Source of the DNA: an uncultured Prevotellaceae bacterium
GTDB lineage: Bacteria; Bacteroidota; Bacteroidia; Bacteroidales; Bacteroidaceae
Assembly (NCBI GenBank): GCA_902801155.1
Contig: CADCHG010000022.1
Location: 1-36,033 of the forward strand
Direction: 5' to 3'
DNA length: 36,033 nt
The notes beneath the pieces are model-generated. The model saw nothing but the letters and a program-made list of their open reading frames with translations. It ran no database searches and had not been told where the DNA came from. The position numbers and the translations under genes were made by a program. Positions within the stretch are counted from its first letter, which is position 1; every line of letters starts with the position of its first letter. Below are positions 24,790 through 33,297 of this stretch, one piece after another.

Positions 24790-24890
24790 CTGAGAATGTT
24801 TTAGTGATAAAATTAAGGGATATAACCTTTGCTTACGCCGTTTCCTTATCAAGGAAACTCAAATCTTTGAAAGTGCCCCAAAAATCACTT

Positions 24891-26267
24891 TCATTTCTTG
24901 CTATGCTCATACTCTTCGTACTCTGCAATCTCTCTTTCAGCAACGTGTGCAAGCCCATAGTGCTCATCGTGCTGAGAGATGTCAAGACCGATATGCTCGC
25001 TCTTCTCGCTGACACGCATAGGGATGAAGTGGTCGATGAGCCAATAGCCGAAGTAACTCATGATGAACGTATAAACGATTACTACGACGAGGGCAAGGAG
25101 ATGGTAAAGGAATATTACGAAACCTTCCCAAGTGCCGGCTATGAGACCTTCCTGAATGAATATTCCCGTCAAAATAGTACCGAAGATACCGCCTGTTCCG
25201 TGTGTTGGGAATACATCGAGGGCATCGTCAACGCTGGTCTTGCTTCCCCAATAAACGGCTGTGTTACAGATAAGGGTGATGACGAATGAGATAAAGATGC
25301 TCTGACCAACGGTTACATAACCTGCGGAAGGGGTTATTGCCACAAGACCTACCACACAACCGATAGCTGCACCCATAGCACTTGGCTTACGACCTTTGAG
25401 ACAGTCGAAGAATATCCAAGTCATCATAGCCACACCCGATGCCGTAGTGGTGTTGAGGAATGCCTTAACTGCCTGTCCGTCAGCATGAAGAGAACTGCCT
25501 GCATTAAAACCGAACCAACCTAACCAGAGCATAGCCGCACCAAGGAGAACGAATGGGATATTAGCAGGTTCGGAGTTGCGTGTTGAGGCACGTCTGCGAC
25601 CTAAAAAGATAGCTCCCGCAAGGGCTGCTATGCCTGATGAAGCGTGTACCACGATACCACCGGCAAAGTCAACAACTCCCCATTTGAGGAAAAGTCCGTC
25701 AGGATGCCACGTCATGTGTGCAAGAGGGCAATAGATGACTACGAAGAAGAAGAGCATGAACCAAAGATAACCAGAGAAACGGACACGCTCAGCAAATGAG
25801 CCGGTGATGAGTGAAGGCGTTATGATTGCGAACTTCATCTTGAATAGGGCGAAGAGTGCCAAAGGTATTGTCGCACCTCCCATGATATGTCCCGTAGGAG
25901 TGGTGTAAATATCACCGCCTACGTTCTGGAACATCAAGAAAGTCAACGGATTGCCTACCACACCGCCGATATCGTCGCCGAATGCAAGACTGAATCCGAA
26001 TGCTACCCAAAGGACAGAGATAAGTCCCATGGCAATGAAACTCTGCAACATGGTAGAGATCACATTTCGTGCCCCCACCATACCACCATAGAAGAATGAA
26101 AGTCCCGGTGTCATCATCAAAACGAAGATCGTTGCCGTGATGAGCCACGCAACATCAGCCCCGTCAATCTTCGACATATCACACTCGAACGAAGGTTCGC
26201 CAGAGAACAATCCGCCAAAGGCGATGATGACCATCATGGTCATAAGAATAATCCAACGCTTTTTCAT
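24891..26267 (-). CDS. amt: Ammonium transporter, Amt family
   Basis: Trimeric ammonium channel of the inner membrane, bringing NH4+/NH3 into the cell for assimilation. It has 458 residues with about eleven membrane helices after an N-terminal hydrophobic segment (about 5-22) that may be a cleaved signal. Pore histidines are present as His208 in DFAGGIVVHASSG and His356 in DVFPTHGTGG, and the extracellular-side aromatic region is conserved (MMTPGLSFFYGGMVGARNV). A charged cytosolic tail (about 425-458) follows the last helix. No glnB/glnK gene adjoins it in the window, unlike many amt loci. Its own promoter is at 26342-26372 and its terminator at 24764-24789, so it is monocistronic. Confidence 0.95.
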   Translation of the reverse strand: MKKRWIILMTMMVIIAFGGLFSGEPSFECDMSKIDGADVAWLITATIFVLMMTPGLSFFYGGMVGARNVISTMLQSFIAMGLISVLWVAFGFSLAFGDDIGGVVGNPLTFLMFQNVGGDIYTTPTGHIMGGATIPLALFALFKMKFAIITPSLITGSFAERVRFSGYLWFMLFFFVVIYCPLAHMTWHPDGLFLKWGVVDFAGGIVVHASSGIAALAGAIFLGRRRASTRNSEPANIPFVLLGAAMLWLGWFGFNAGSSLHADGQAVKAFLNTTTASGVAMMTWIFFDCLKGRKPSAMGAAIGCVVGLVAITPSAGYVTVGQSIFISFVITLICNTAVYWGSKTSVDDALDVFPTHGTGGIFGTILTGIFIQEGLIAGTWEGFVIFLYHLLALVVVIVYTFIMSYFGYWLIDHFIPMRVSEKSEHIGLDISQHDEHYGLAHVAEREIAEYEEYEHSKK

Positions 26268-26341
26268 AATTATTGACTTTTCTCTTTTATTTGTGTTAAG
26301 TTTACTGTTGTTTTGCTTTCAATATGTTTTGAAATCGGGTG

Positions 26342-26372
26342 CAAAGGTAGTCAAATAGTTATGAATATGCAA
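26342..26372 (-). promoter_or_regulatory. amt promoter
   Basis: Minus strand: TTG (26370-26372), 20-base spacer, TACCTTTG (26342-26349); leader about 70 bases. The rest of the gap 26268-26715 holds only the terminator at 26628-26653. Confidence 0.7.
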
Positions 26373-26627
26373 TGAAATATAGCAAAAGTAAATATAAATA
26401 TCGGATGCGTGATATTTTGTTTTGTATATAATGCATTTTGGTTGCAAATTGTAATATAAAAATGCGTAAATACTTACAATTTGGAAGTTTTAGTGATTTG
26501 GTGAGCCTTGCGAAAAACTTGCATAGCCAAAGCGAACAATTATTACCAACGAAAAGCAACTTGCTGCTTGTTATAAGGTATTGTAGCACTTCGTTTTCAG
26601 AAAGGGGGAATGAAGGGGAGGAAAAAA

Positions 26628-26653
26628 CGTATCAGCCGTGGAGGGCTGATACG
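26628..26653 (-). terminator. Intrinsic terminator of the 26716-27468 gene
   Basis: Minus strand: CGTATCAGCC, loop CTCCAC, GGCTGATACG, then TTTTTT. A perfect 10-bp stem with a T-run about 60 bases after the stop. Confidence 0.88.
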
Positions 26654-26715
26654 CGTTGTTGAGAATTTTCAGTGTGTGTTTAAAAGTCAAGTATATTATT
26701 TAATATTCTCTTTTT

Positions 26716-27468
26716 CTATTGATTAAGCCATTGCAACGGGTGCTTCTTCTCTATTTTGAGGAATGTGTTGTATTCGCTGTTCCGGTGTGACTCCCTGAAG
26801 ATGAGCACGATAAGCAAGGCGATGATGATGAGCGAGAAGATAGCAAAGGCGTATATTGAAAGAATCTCATAGTTAAGCACCGAATAGACGAGGAATGAGA
26901 CGGCTGTGACGCCTATGCCTATGTTTATGTTCTTCCTCTTTTGCCTGCTCTTTATCAGTTTCGTTCTTGTCTCGTGAGGTTTCAAGTCGTTTTTTGACTT
27001 TGCATTGGTGAAATGGTCAAGGTAGTTTTTGTTGAGGGCGAATGATGCCTCTTTTACTTGGCTTGCCATCTTTTGCTGGCCTTCTATGTATTGCTTTATC
27101 TCGTCGATGGAGTCAAGCATCAGTTCTCCGATATGGCTTTCGTTGACCATTATTGCATATTCATTCGTTCCGTCAACTTGTAATACCAGCACCTTGTTGT
27201 CGTAGTATGTAGGCTTGAGCATGTAGGTGTCGGATTCTGTGTCCTCAATGATTAGCGATGTGTTTTGCGCGATGTATTCCCATCTCGTCTTGCAAACCTT
27301 TCCGTTATACGATAGAATCAGCGTTCCGTCTTCTTGGAAAATATACACTTCCTTTACGTTGCCTTCATTGATTATGATCCATGACCTACTGCATAATATC
27401 GTCTTTGCATCCAGAGCATAGCTCCAGTTTCTGATATCTCTAGGTATGTTTAAAGTAAATGTCTTCAT
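26716..27468 (-). CDS. Uncharacterised protein with two C-terminal membrane helices
   Basis: Not recognised. The N-terminal 120 residues look like beta-rich soluble structure (alternating hydrophobic strands such as KEVYIFQEDGTLILSYNG and NKVLVLQVDG). Residues about 121-178 are helical and charged, ending in KSRQKRKN. Two membrane helices follow at about 181-198 and 203-224, then a short charged tail. There is no signal peptide, so the soluble part is probably cytosolic and anchored at the C-terminus. 250 residues, own promoter (27553-27583) and terminator, hence a single-gene unit. No function is proposed. Confidence 0.65.
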   Translation of the reverse strand: MKTFTLNIPRDIRNWSYALDAKTILCSRSWIIINEGNVKEVYIFQEDGTLILSYNGKVCKTRWEYIAQNTSLIIEDTESDTYMLKPTYYDNKVLVLQVDGTNEYAIMVNESHIGELMLDSIDEIKQYIEGQQKMASQVKEASFALNKNYLDHFTNAKSKNDLKPHETRTKLIKSRQKRKNINIGIGVTAVSFLVYSVLNYEILSIYAFAIFSLIIIALLIVLIFRESHRNSEYNTFLKIEKKHPLQWLNQ

Positions 27469-27552
27469 TTTTTTTTGTCGCCCGTCTGTTATCCCACGTT
27501 TTGTTAGTATATTGCGAATTACTTACAGTGTATGATAAATTTATCCGAAGTG

Positions 27553-27583
27553 CAAAATTATACATTTATTTTCATATTCGCAA
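27553..27583 (-). promoter_or_regulatory. Promoter of the 26716-27468 gene
   Basis: Minus strand: TTG (27581-27583), 20-base spacer, TAATTTTG (27553-27560). Confidence 0.6.
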
Positions 27584-27753
27584 CTAATTTGCAATTTTTC
27601 TGCAAATATTTGCACAAATTTATAGTGACTATATTTTCTGATACTTGGAAAATGAACGTTTCCGTTAGTTTTTTTGCCCCTCTGCAAGTAATCCGTGAAA
27701 AGATGGAACGAGGTAGTGTTGCCCGTTTGAAAGTAATTTTTTCGGGAAAAACG

Positions 27754-27784
27754 TTGCTGATATGAAATTATTTGTTTATCTTTG
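27754..27784 (+). promoter_or_regulatory. Promoter of the DUF2807 gene
   Basis: TTG (27754-27756), 20-base spacer, TATCTTTG (27777-27784). The leader of about 150 bases includes simple repeats such as GGATTAGGGATTAGGGG. Between this and the opposing promoter at 27553-27583 (gap 27469-27938) nothing else is seen. Confidence 0.7.
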
Positions 27785-27938
27785 CAGTCGAAAAGTCAAA
27801 AGTCGAAGGGATGAAGGTTGATGGATTAGGGATTAGGGGTTATTTGTATCAAACCTTATTCCTTATTCTTTACAACTTTATTCCAAACAAAGACCTTAGC
27901 CCTTGGTCCTTGACTTCCAACCTAAAAACATAATTATT

Positions 27939-28760
27939 ATGAATACCAAAACATTTATCACGATTGCTTTGTTTTCTGCTTGTATGACCGGTTTTGCGAC
28001 TGGTAATAATGAGACAATGCCTGAAATGGCTACAATGATGGCTTCTAAGAAGGTAAAGCCTGTCACCGTAGAACGCAACTGCTCTACATTTACGGCAATA
28101 GAAAACAGTACTCCATGTAATGTGTTCTACAAGCAGGGTGAGACTATCAAGGTTTCTATCGTTGCTCCGCAGGAACAGGTTGACAAGATTAATACCTATG
28201 TGGTGGATGGTGTGCTGAAGATAGAAATGGAAGACAATACATTTATCAAGGAAACAAAGAATGTGAAGATCAATGTGGAGTCTCCTTCTGTTGAGTCTAT
28301 AACTCTTATGGGTTCTGGTAACATTACAGCTCAGGATATGATTAATACTTCCGGTAAAGACCTCTCTCTGTCTGTGAAGGGTAGTGGAGTTCTTAAGATG
28401 AAAAAGTTGGAGTGTAATGAAATGAATGTCAATATCAGCGGTAGCGGTAATGCAGAGTTTGGCACTCTTAGTGCTTCTTCTGTCAACGTCGAGACTAACG
28501 GAAGTGGAAATGCTTCCTTTGGAGGAATGAAGATCAACAAGAAACTGGCTGTGGTTATCAATGGTTCAGGAAACACATCTGTAAGCGGTAAGGCAGATGT
28601 GGTGAATGTTGAGATTCATGGTAGTGGCAACGTGACCGGTAAGGTTGACTGTGATAATGTGACTGCTACTATCAAGGGTAGCGGTGATGTTAAGCTCTCA
28701 GGTGACATCAAGGCACATTATACAACTGTGACAGGGTCGGGTAGGGTGACGATTAAATAG
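27939..28760 (+). CDS. Secreted head-GIN (DUF2807) beta-solenoid protein
   Basis: Exported protein of the putative auto-transporter adhesin, head-GIN family; function not established. From the ATG at 27939 it has 273 residues. A signal peptide covers about 1-20 (TIALFSACMTGFATG). The body is a beta-helix with eight GSG turns at roughly 20-residue spacing: MGSGN, KGSGV, SGSGN, NGSGN, NGSGN, HGSGN, KGSGD, TGSGR. The first segment (VERNCSTFTAIENSTPCNVFYKQGE) is the typical DUF2807 beginning. Twelve upstream in-frame codons from 27903 lack signal-peptide character and are excluded. Single-gene unit on the plus strand. Confidence 0.88.
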   Translation: MNTKTFITIALFSACMTGFATGNNETMPEMATMMASKKVKPVTVERNCSTFTAIENSTPCNVFYKQGETIKVSIVAPQEQVDKINTYVVDGVLKIEMEDNTFIKETKNVKINVESPSVESITLMGSGNITAQDMINTSGKDLSLSVKGSGVLKMKKLECNEMNVNISGSGNAEFGTLSASSVNVETNGSGNASFGGMKINKKLAVVINGSGNTSVSGKADVVNVEIHGSGNVTGKVDCDNVTATIKGSGDVKLSGDIKAHYTTVTGSGRVTIK

Positions 28761-28762
28761 CC

Positions 28763-28845
28763 TACCCAGTCCCTCCCCAAGGGAGGGCTCCTCCCCCCTT
28801 CCCCCTCAAGGGGGAGTAGTTACACCTTGAAGGGGATGGGGGGAC
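28763..28845. repeat. C/G-rich palindromic repeats downstream of the DUF2807 gene
   Basis: Several C-run/G-run pairs, for example CCCTCCCC AA GGGAGGG and CCCCCTCAAGGGGGAG. Same character as 11622-11650, 22731-22756 and 29680-29705. Stem-forming but not followed by T-runs. Confidence 0.55.
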
Positions 28846-28874
28846 GCTTGTTTGGGGATGTTACTATAAAACAT

Positions 28875-28891
28875 CCTTCCCTTTGGGAAGG
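28875..28891 (-). terminator. Hairpin after the methyltransferase gene
   Basis: CCTTCCC, loop of three, GGGAAGG: a perfect 7-bp stem. On the minus strand it is followed by ATGTTTTAT, so it may end the methyltransferase transcript, just 6 bases after the stop. Confidence 0.5.
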
Positions 28892-28896
28892 CTTGG

Positions 28897-29736
28897 TTAG
28901 GCTTCTCTCTGCCTCACCGCCTCATACAACAATATCGCTGCACTTACAGATACGTTTAGGGAATCTGTAATTCCGAGCATGGGGATTCGGATATGGGCAT
29001 CAGCAGCCTTACGCCAGATGTCGGTAAGACCTGTGGCTTCTGTTCCCATAACGATAGCCGTACCGCGTTTCATGTCGGTATCATAATATAGTTCTGAGTC
29101 CTGAAGCTGAGCTGTTAGAATCTGGATGTTGTTCTCTTTCAGGAACTTGATACATTCCTCGGAAGTACAGGCAACACAAGGCACACTAAATATTGCACCT
29201 GTGCTGTTTCTTATGAGATTCGGGTTGTAGAGATCCGTCAAAGGGTCGCAAACGATAAGTGCATCTGCTCCTGCGGCATCAGCAGAACGAAGTATAGCGC
29301 CGAGATTTCCCGGTTTCTCCACACTCTCTAATACCACGACAAGCGGATTCTCGGATAGCTTCAAGTCTTGAAGCGTCTTGTCTTTTGTCTTTACCTCGGC
29401 AATAATCCCCTCTGTATTACCACGATACGCTATCTTTTCATAGATGGTAGGAGAGACCTCAAATAATTTGATGCCTTTATTCTTCTCTATGATTCCTGAT
29501 ACATTTTCCGCCATAGGTTTATTTAGGTAGAAAATAGTATTAATCTCATAACCCTTTTCCACACATCTCTCTACTTCCCTTATTCCTTCAACAACAAACA
29601 AACCGGCCTTCCTTCTTTCGGAAGACTTCTGTTGTAGTTGAAGTAGTCGCTTTATCTTTGGGTTTTGAGCGCTAGTTATAGCCCCCCCTGCCCCCGAGGG
29701 GAAGTCTTTTATTATAGTATTTGTCGTGAAAGGCAT
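28897..29736 (-). CDS. TrmH/SpoU-family RNA 2'-O-methyltransferase
   Basis: SPOUT methyltransferase that transfers methyl from SAM to a ribose 2'-OH of rRNA or tRNA; target nucleotide unknown. All three SpoU motifs are present: EKPGNLGAILRSADAAG (140-156), VMGTEATGL (229-237) and IPMLGITDSLNVSVSAAILL (251-270), the last forming the knot. An RNA-binding substrate domain (about 20-120) begins ITSAQNPKIKRLLQLQ, the normal start of the family. The 279-residue frame has an unusual extra N-terminus, MPFTTNTIIKDFPSGAGGA, whose FPSGAGGA part is encoded by a C/G-rich repeat found elsewhere in the window. No other in-frame ATG lies nearer the core. The gene follows recG by 91 bases that contain another such repeat. 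Confidence 0.92.
   Translation of the reverse strand: MPFTTNTIIKDFPSGAGGAITSAQNPKIKRLLQLQQKSSERRKAGLFVVEGIREVERCVEKGYEINTIFYLNKPMAENVSGIIEKNKGIKLFEVSPTIYEKIAYRGNTEGIIAEVKTKDKTLQDLKLSENPLVVVLESVEKPGNLGAILRSADAAGADALIVCDPLTDLYNPNLIRNSTGAIFSVPCVACTSEECIKFLKENNIQILTAQLQDSELYYDTDMKRGTAIVMGTEATGLTDIWRKAADAHIRIPMLGITDSLNVSVSAAILLYEAVRQREA
29680..29705. repeat. C/G-rich palindromic repeat in the methyltransferase N-terminus
   Basis: AGCCCCCCCTGCCCCCGAGG then GGAAGT, aligned with 11622-11650. Read in frame on the minus strand as the SGAGGA part of the extra N-terminus. Confidence 0.7.
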
Positions 29737-29827
29737 GTTATTTGTTGATTGTTTATTTATTGTCGATTGTTTTTTTCGCCTTCCGGCTCCCTCTCTACGG
29801 GAGAGGGCGGGGGGAGAGGCCGTTTCT

Positions 29828-31924
29828 TTAGCTTATCTGAGCCCAGTCCACATCATCTTTCCTTAATTCGTTGAGACGTCTCCAAAGCATAGCGTGATGA
29901 GGAGAGTTGCATTCTGGATCGTCGTCGATAATCTTCTGAGCCTCGTCTCTTGCAAGCTGAACGAGTTGTTCATCTCTTGCAATATCGGCAATTTTTAGGT
30001 CGAAGGCAAGGCCTGATTGCTGAGTGCCTTCAAGATCGCCCGGACCTCTTAGCTTCAGGTCAGCCTCTGCTATGCGGAAACCGTCGTTTGTCTCGGTCAT
30101 TATCTCCATGCGCTTGCGGGTTTCCTGAGCGAGTTCGTGCCCCGTTACAAGGATGCAATAGCTTTGGTCGGCGCCTCGTCCTACTCGTCCTCTGAGCTGA
30201 TGCAACTGTGAAAGACCGAACCTCTGAGCGTCCATGATTACCATTACGGAGGCATTTGGCACGTTAACTCCAACCTCTATGACGGTGGTCGCAACAAGAA
30301 TCTGAGTCTCGCCTGAGATGAATTTCTGCATCTCCTCTTCTTTCTCTGCAGGCTTCATCTTTCCGTGTACCTTACTCATCCGATACTCTGGAAATACCTT
30401 TTGCAGATACTCGTAGCCTTCCTCAAGGTTCTTGAGGTCGATTTTCTCGCTCTCGGTTATGAGTGGATATACGATATACACCTGTCGGCCAAGACCTATC
30501 TGCTGTCGGATGCCGTTGAATAGAGTCGTTGTCTGGTTGTCGTATTTGTGGAGAGTCTGGATTGGCTTTCTGCCAGGAGGGAGTTCGTCGATAACACTTA
30601 CATCCAGATCTCCGTAGATAGTCATCGCAAGAGTTCGTGGAATAGGCGTTGCCGTCATCACGAGAATGTGTGGCGGATTCTCGTTCTTTGCCCAGAGCTT
30701 AGCTCTCTGTGCCACTCCAAAACGATGTTGTTCGTCAACAACGGCAAGTCCGAGATTCTTGAACAACACGGTTTCCTCTATAAGGGCATGAGTGCCTACG
30801 AGAATATCAATTTCGCCAGTAACGAGCTGCTCGAGGACTTCCTTCCTTTTCTTGCCTTTTACAATTCCGGTTAGCAATTCAACTTTTACGTCCAATCCTC
30901 TGAGGAATTCCTGTACGGTGGCTAGATGTTGTTCGGCAAGTATTTCGGTAGGTGCCATAATACAAGCCTGGAAACCGTTGTCTACGGCTATCAGCATGGC
31001 CATAAGAGCGACGAGTGTCTTGCCTGAACCTACATCGCCTTGAACTAGTCTGTTCATTTGGCGACCGGTATTCATATCTGCCTGAATCTCGTGCATTACA
31101 CGTTTCTGTGCTCCTGTGAGCTCGAATTTCAGGTTCTTGCTGAAGAATTCCCTGAAATGCTCGCCGATTCTCGGAAGCATATACCCCTTGTACTTGCGCT
31201 TGTGGTTGGCTGTGTAACGGAGAATGTTGAGCTGAACATAGAACAGTTCCTCGAATTTCAACCTCTCCCTTGCTTTCTGCATATCCTGTTGTGACTTAGG
31301 ATAATGCACGTTTCGCACGGCTGTGTCACGACTGACAAGGTGGAGTGGGGTGGTGATGTAATCGGGAAGAGTTTCGGACAGTTCCGGCATCTTCGTGAGT
31401 ATGGCCTTGGCAATCTTTTCCATAGAACGGGAAGTGAGGCCGGAGTTCTTCATTTTCTCCGTCGTCACATAATATGGCTGCATACCCATCTGTGAGAGTT
31501 GGAGGTTCTCTGCCTTCTCAATCTCAGGATGCGTGAACTGGAACCGTCCTCCGAAGACGGTTGGCTTGCCGAAGACGATATAGTCAATTCCCACCTTGAA
31601 GTTCTTTGTGATGTATTGTGTTCCTGAGAACCATACGAGGTCAACAATTCCTGTTCCGTCTCCGAAATGTGCAACGAGTCTTTTCTTCTTGACTCCTGTC
31701 TGAAATGTCTCGAAAGAGAGGATACGGCCTTTGATCTGAACGAAAGACATGTCTTGAGTAAGCGAGCTAATGGTATAGACGTGGCTTCTATCCACATATT
31801 TATATGGATAGTATTCCAGCATATCGCCAAAGGTCATGATACCTAGTTCCTTGTTGAGTATCTGCTTCTTTGTCGGTCCTACGCCGTTAACGTACATTAT
31901 GTCTTGTTTCAGTATGTTGCTCAT
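29828..31924 (-). CDS. recG: ATP-dependent DNA helicase RecG
   Basis: Superfamily 2 translocase that remodels stalled replication forks and Holliday junctions. It has 698 residues, normal length. The N-terminal wedge domain with OB-fold covers about 55-150 (VQIKGRILSFETFQTG). Helicase motifs: GDVGSGKT 296-303, DEQH 397-400 followed by RFG, TATPIPRTL just after, and QLRGRVGRG in the second RecA-like domain. The C-terminal TRG-like region reads RIAEADLKLRGPGDLEGTQQ. Its ATG overlaps the ispD stop by one base (TAATG), so it is translationally coupled to ispD. Confidence 0.96.
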   Translation of the reverse strand: MSNILKQDIMYVNGVGPTKKQILNKELGIMTFGDMLEYYPYKYVDRSHVYTISSLTQDMSFVQIKGRILSFETFQTGVKKKRLVAHFGDGTGIVDLVWFSGTQYITKNFKVGIDYIVFGKPTVFGGRFQFTHPEIEKAENLQLSQMGMQPYYVTTEKMKNSGLTSRSMEKIAKAILTKMPELSETLPDYITTPLHLVSRDTAVRNVHYPKSQQDMQKARERLKFEELFYVQLNILRYTANHKRKYKGYMLPRIGEHFREFFSKNLKFELTGAQKRVMHEIQADMNTGRQMNRLVQGDVGSGKTLVALMAMLIAVDNGFQACIMAPTEILAEQHLATVQEFLRGLDVKVELLTGIVKGKKRKEVLEQLVTGEIDILVGTHALIEETVLFKNLGLAVVDEQHRFGVAQRAKLWAKNENPPHILVMTATPIPRTLAMTIYGDLDVSVIDELPPGRKPIQTLHKYDNQTTTLFNGIRQQIGLGRQVYIVYPLITESEKIDLKNLEEGYEYLQKVFPEYRMSKVHGKMKPAEKEEEMQKFISGETQILVATTVIEVGVNVPNASVMVIMDAQRFGLSQLHQLRGRVGRGADQSYCILVTGHELAQETRKRMEIMTETNDGFRIAEADLKLRGPGDLEGTQQSGLAFDLKIADIARDEQLVQLARDEAQKIIDDDPECNSPHHAMLWRRLNELRKDDVDWAQIS

Positions 31925-32589
31925 TACTTAAGCAATGCTTCCGCTATTTTTATGTCGAATGGGGTTGTTATCTTTATGTTTTCGCGGTTGCCTTCAACCA
32001 TTGTCACCTTTTGTCCAATACCTTCCACAACAGAGGCATCATCCGTGAAAGATTCCTTGTATTCCTGTTTGTTGGCTTCCTTGAGAAGTTGGATGTCGAA
32101 AACCTGTGGAGTCTGTACAAGTCGGTAGTCGCCTCTGAACACGTTCCTGTTCTCTGGCGTGTATCTGAGAGTTTCAACAACTTCAGTTACAGGGAGTACT
32201 GCTTTTACCTCACGGGCAGCCTCATAGCACCTTTTGATAGTCTCGACAGACACGAAAGGACGTACGCCGTCATGTACACCAACTACTCCCTGAGCATCGT
32301 CTGGCACAAGGTTGAGACCGTTCTGGACAGAGTGAAACCTTGTCTGTCCGCCATCTGCTATCTGTATTCCCTTAGAATTGAATGAGGGATACTTTTGACA
32401 GAGTTCCTTCCAGTAATCCTGTTGGACTTTTGGCAAGACAAGTATAATACGGATTTCTTTGTCATATTCCCGAAAACGGTCTATTGTCCTCATTAGGACG
32501 GGCTTACCGCCGATAGGCAGGAATTGCTTAGGGATGTCTCCTCCCATTCTCAATCCCTTGCCTCCTGCAACTATAATGACATAGTCCAT
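31924..32589 (-). CDS. ispD: 2-C-methyl-D-erythritol 4-phosphate cytidylyltransferase
   Basis: Third enzyme of the MEP isoprenoid pathway: joins MEP and CTP to CDP-ME. It has 221 residues. The nucleotide-binding loop [17 protein letters not shown] (7-23) and the HDGVRPF motif (106-112) are intact, as is DDAS near 186. It starts 2 bases after the DJ-1 gene stop and overlaps recG by one base, the middle gene of a compact operon. Confidence 0.95.
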   Translation of the reverse strand: MDYVIIVAGGKGLRMGGDIPKQFLPIGGKPVLMRTIDRFREYDKEIRIILVLPKVQQDYWKELCQKYPSFNSKGIQIADGGQTRFHSVQNGLNLVPDDAQGVVGVHDGVRPFVSVETIKRCYEAAREVKAVLPVTEVVETLRYTPENRNVFRGDYRLVQTPQVFDIQLLKEANKQEYKESFTDDASVVEGIGQKVTMVEGNRENIKITTPFDIKIAEALLK

Positions 32590-32591
32590 AA

Positions 32592-33155
32592 TTACTTGCC
32601 CATCAGATGATTGAACCTCATTCCTTCCTTTATATTCTCTACAACCTGCTTGTCGACAAACATTTCGAGAATGGCATAGGCATAAGGGAATGTTGCGGCA
32701 GGACCTTCACCTGTGATAATATTTCCGTCGATGGTGTATAGCTCACGAGTGTATTCTGCACCAATCATACCATTCTCGCAACCAGGGAAACATGTGGCTT
32801 TCTTGCCTTTGAGAATTCCAAGGTCGCCAAGAATCATAGGAGCAGCACAAATAGCTCCGATTTTCTTGCCGGCTGCATAATGGGCAGAAATAGCCTTTCG
32901 CACGCCTTCATGATTAAGAAGGTTGGTCGTTCCAGGTTGCCCGCCGGGGAGCAATAGCATATCTGCATCAGAGAAATCAGAGTCCTCAATCATTTGGTCG
33001 CACTTGATTACAATTCCGTGTGATGATTCTATGTGTTCGCTACCTGTTGTGCTGACCAATCTGATGTCGACACCACCTCTTCTAAGGATATCAACAGTGA
33101 TAAGAGCCTCGACTTCTTCTGTGCCGTTGGCAAGAAATTCATATACTTTTGCCAT
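32592..33155 (-). CDS. DJ-1/PfpI family protein
   Basis: Member of the DJ-1/PfpI superfamily, closest by eye to the DJ-1 branch, where members act as protein or small-molecule deglycases, glyoxalases or redox-responsive proteins; which applies here is unknown. It has 187 residues. The reactive cysteine is Cys103 in [10 protein letters not shown], supported by Glu16 in [19 protein letters not shown], matching the Glu18/Cys106 pair of human DJ-1. Cytosolic. First gene of the DJ-1-ispD-recG operon, with a strong promoter at 33230-33260. Confidence 0.92.
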   Translation of the reverse strand: MAKVYEFLANGTEEVEALITVDILRRGGVDIRLVSTTGSEHIESSHGIVIKCDQMIEDSDFSDADMLLLPGGQPGTTNLLNHEGVRKAISAHYAAGKKIGAICAAPMILGDLGILKGKKATCFPGCENGMIGAEYTRELYTIDGNIITGEGPAATFPYAYAILEMFVDKQVVENIKEGMRFNHLMGK

Positions 33156-33229
33156 AATATTTTATTTTTTTTGTTATTTATTCTGCTTTTTGAATTTAAT
33201 TTGTTATTTTTGCATTGCAAAATCATTTG

Positions 33230-33260
33230 CAAATATACGAAAGTTTCCTGATAATTCAAA
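33230..33260 (-). promoter_or_regulatory. Promoter of the DJ-1-ispD-recG operon
   Basis: Minus strand: TTTG (33257-33260), 19-base spacer, TATATTTG (33230-33237); leader about 70 bases. On the plus strand TATTTTTG at 33205-33212 could serve nadK, but it lacks a properly spaced TTTG. Confidence 0.7.
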
Positions 33261-33297
33261 ATATTTCACTTCATAAAGATAATAATACACATAATTT

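Larger units (their letters stand above)
24506..24790 (-). repeat. Terminator-promoter module, copy 2 (partner 18971-19299)
   Basis: About 285 bases, direct copy of 18971-19299 at a start-to-start distance of 5535 bases. It carries amt's terminator at one end and a second, distal minus-strand promoter toward the ATP-grasp cassette at the other. The centre is a 19-bp, one-mismatch hairpin with a 3-base loop at 24630-24670 (left arm ATACCATTATAATACCATA). Together with the proximal promoter it explains the gene-less stretch 24261-24890; 24343-24505 holds nothing I recognise. Confidence 0.9.

Noticed and set aside
24675-25289. 204-codon plus-strand ORF overlapping the amt 3' end
   Set aside because: Antisense shadow of the amt gene fused to terminator sequence; no recognisable domain.
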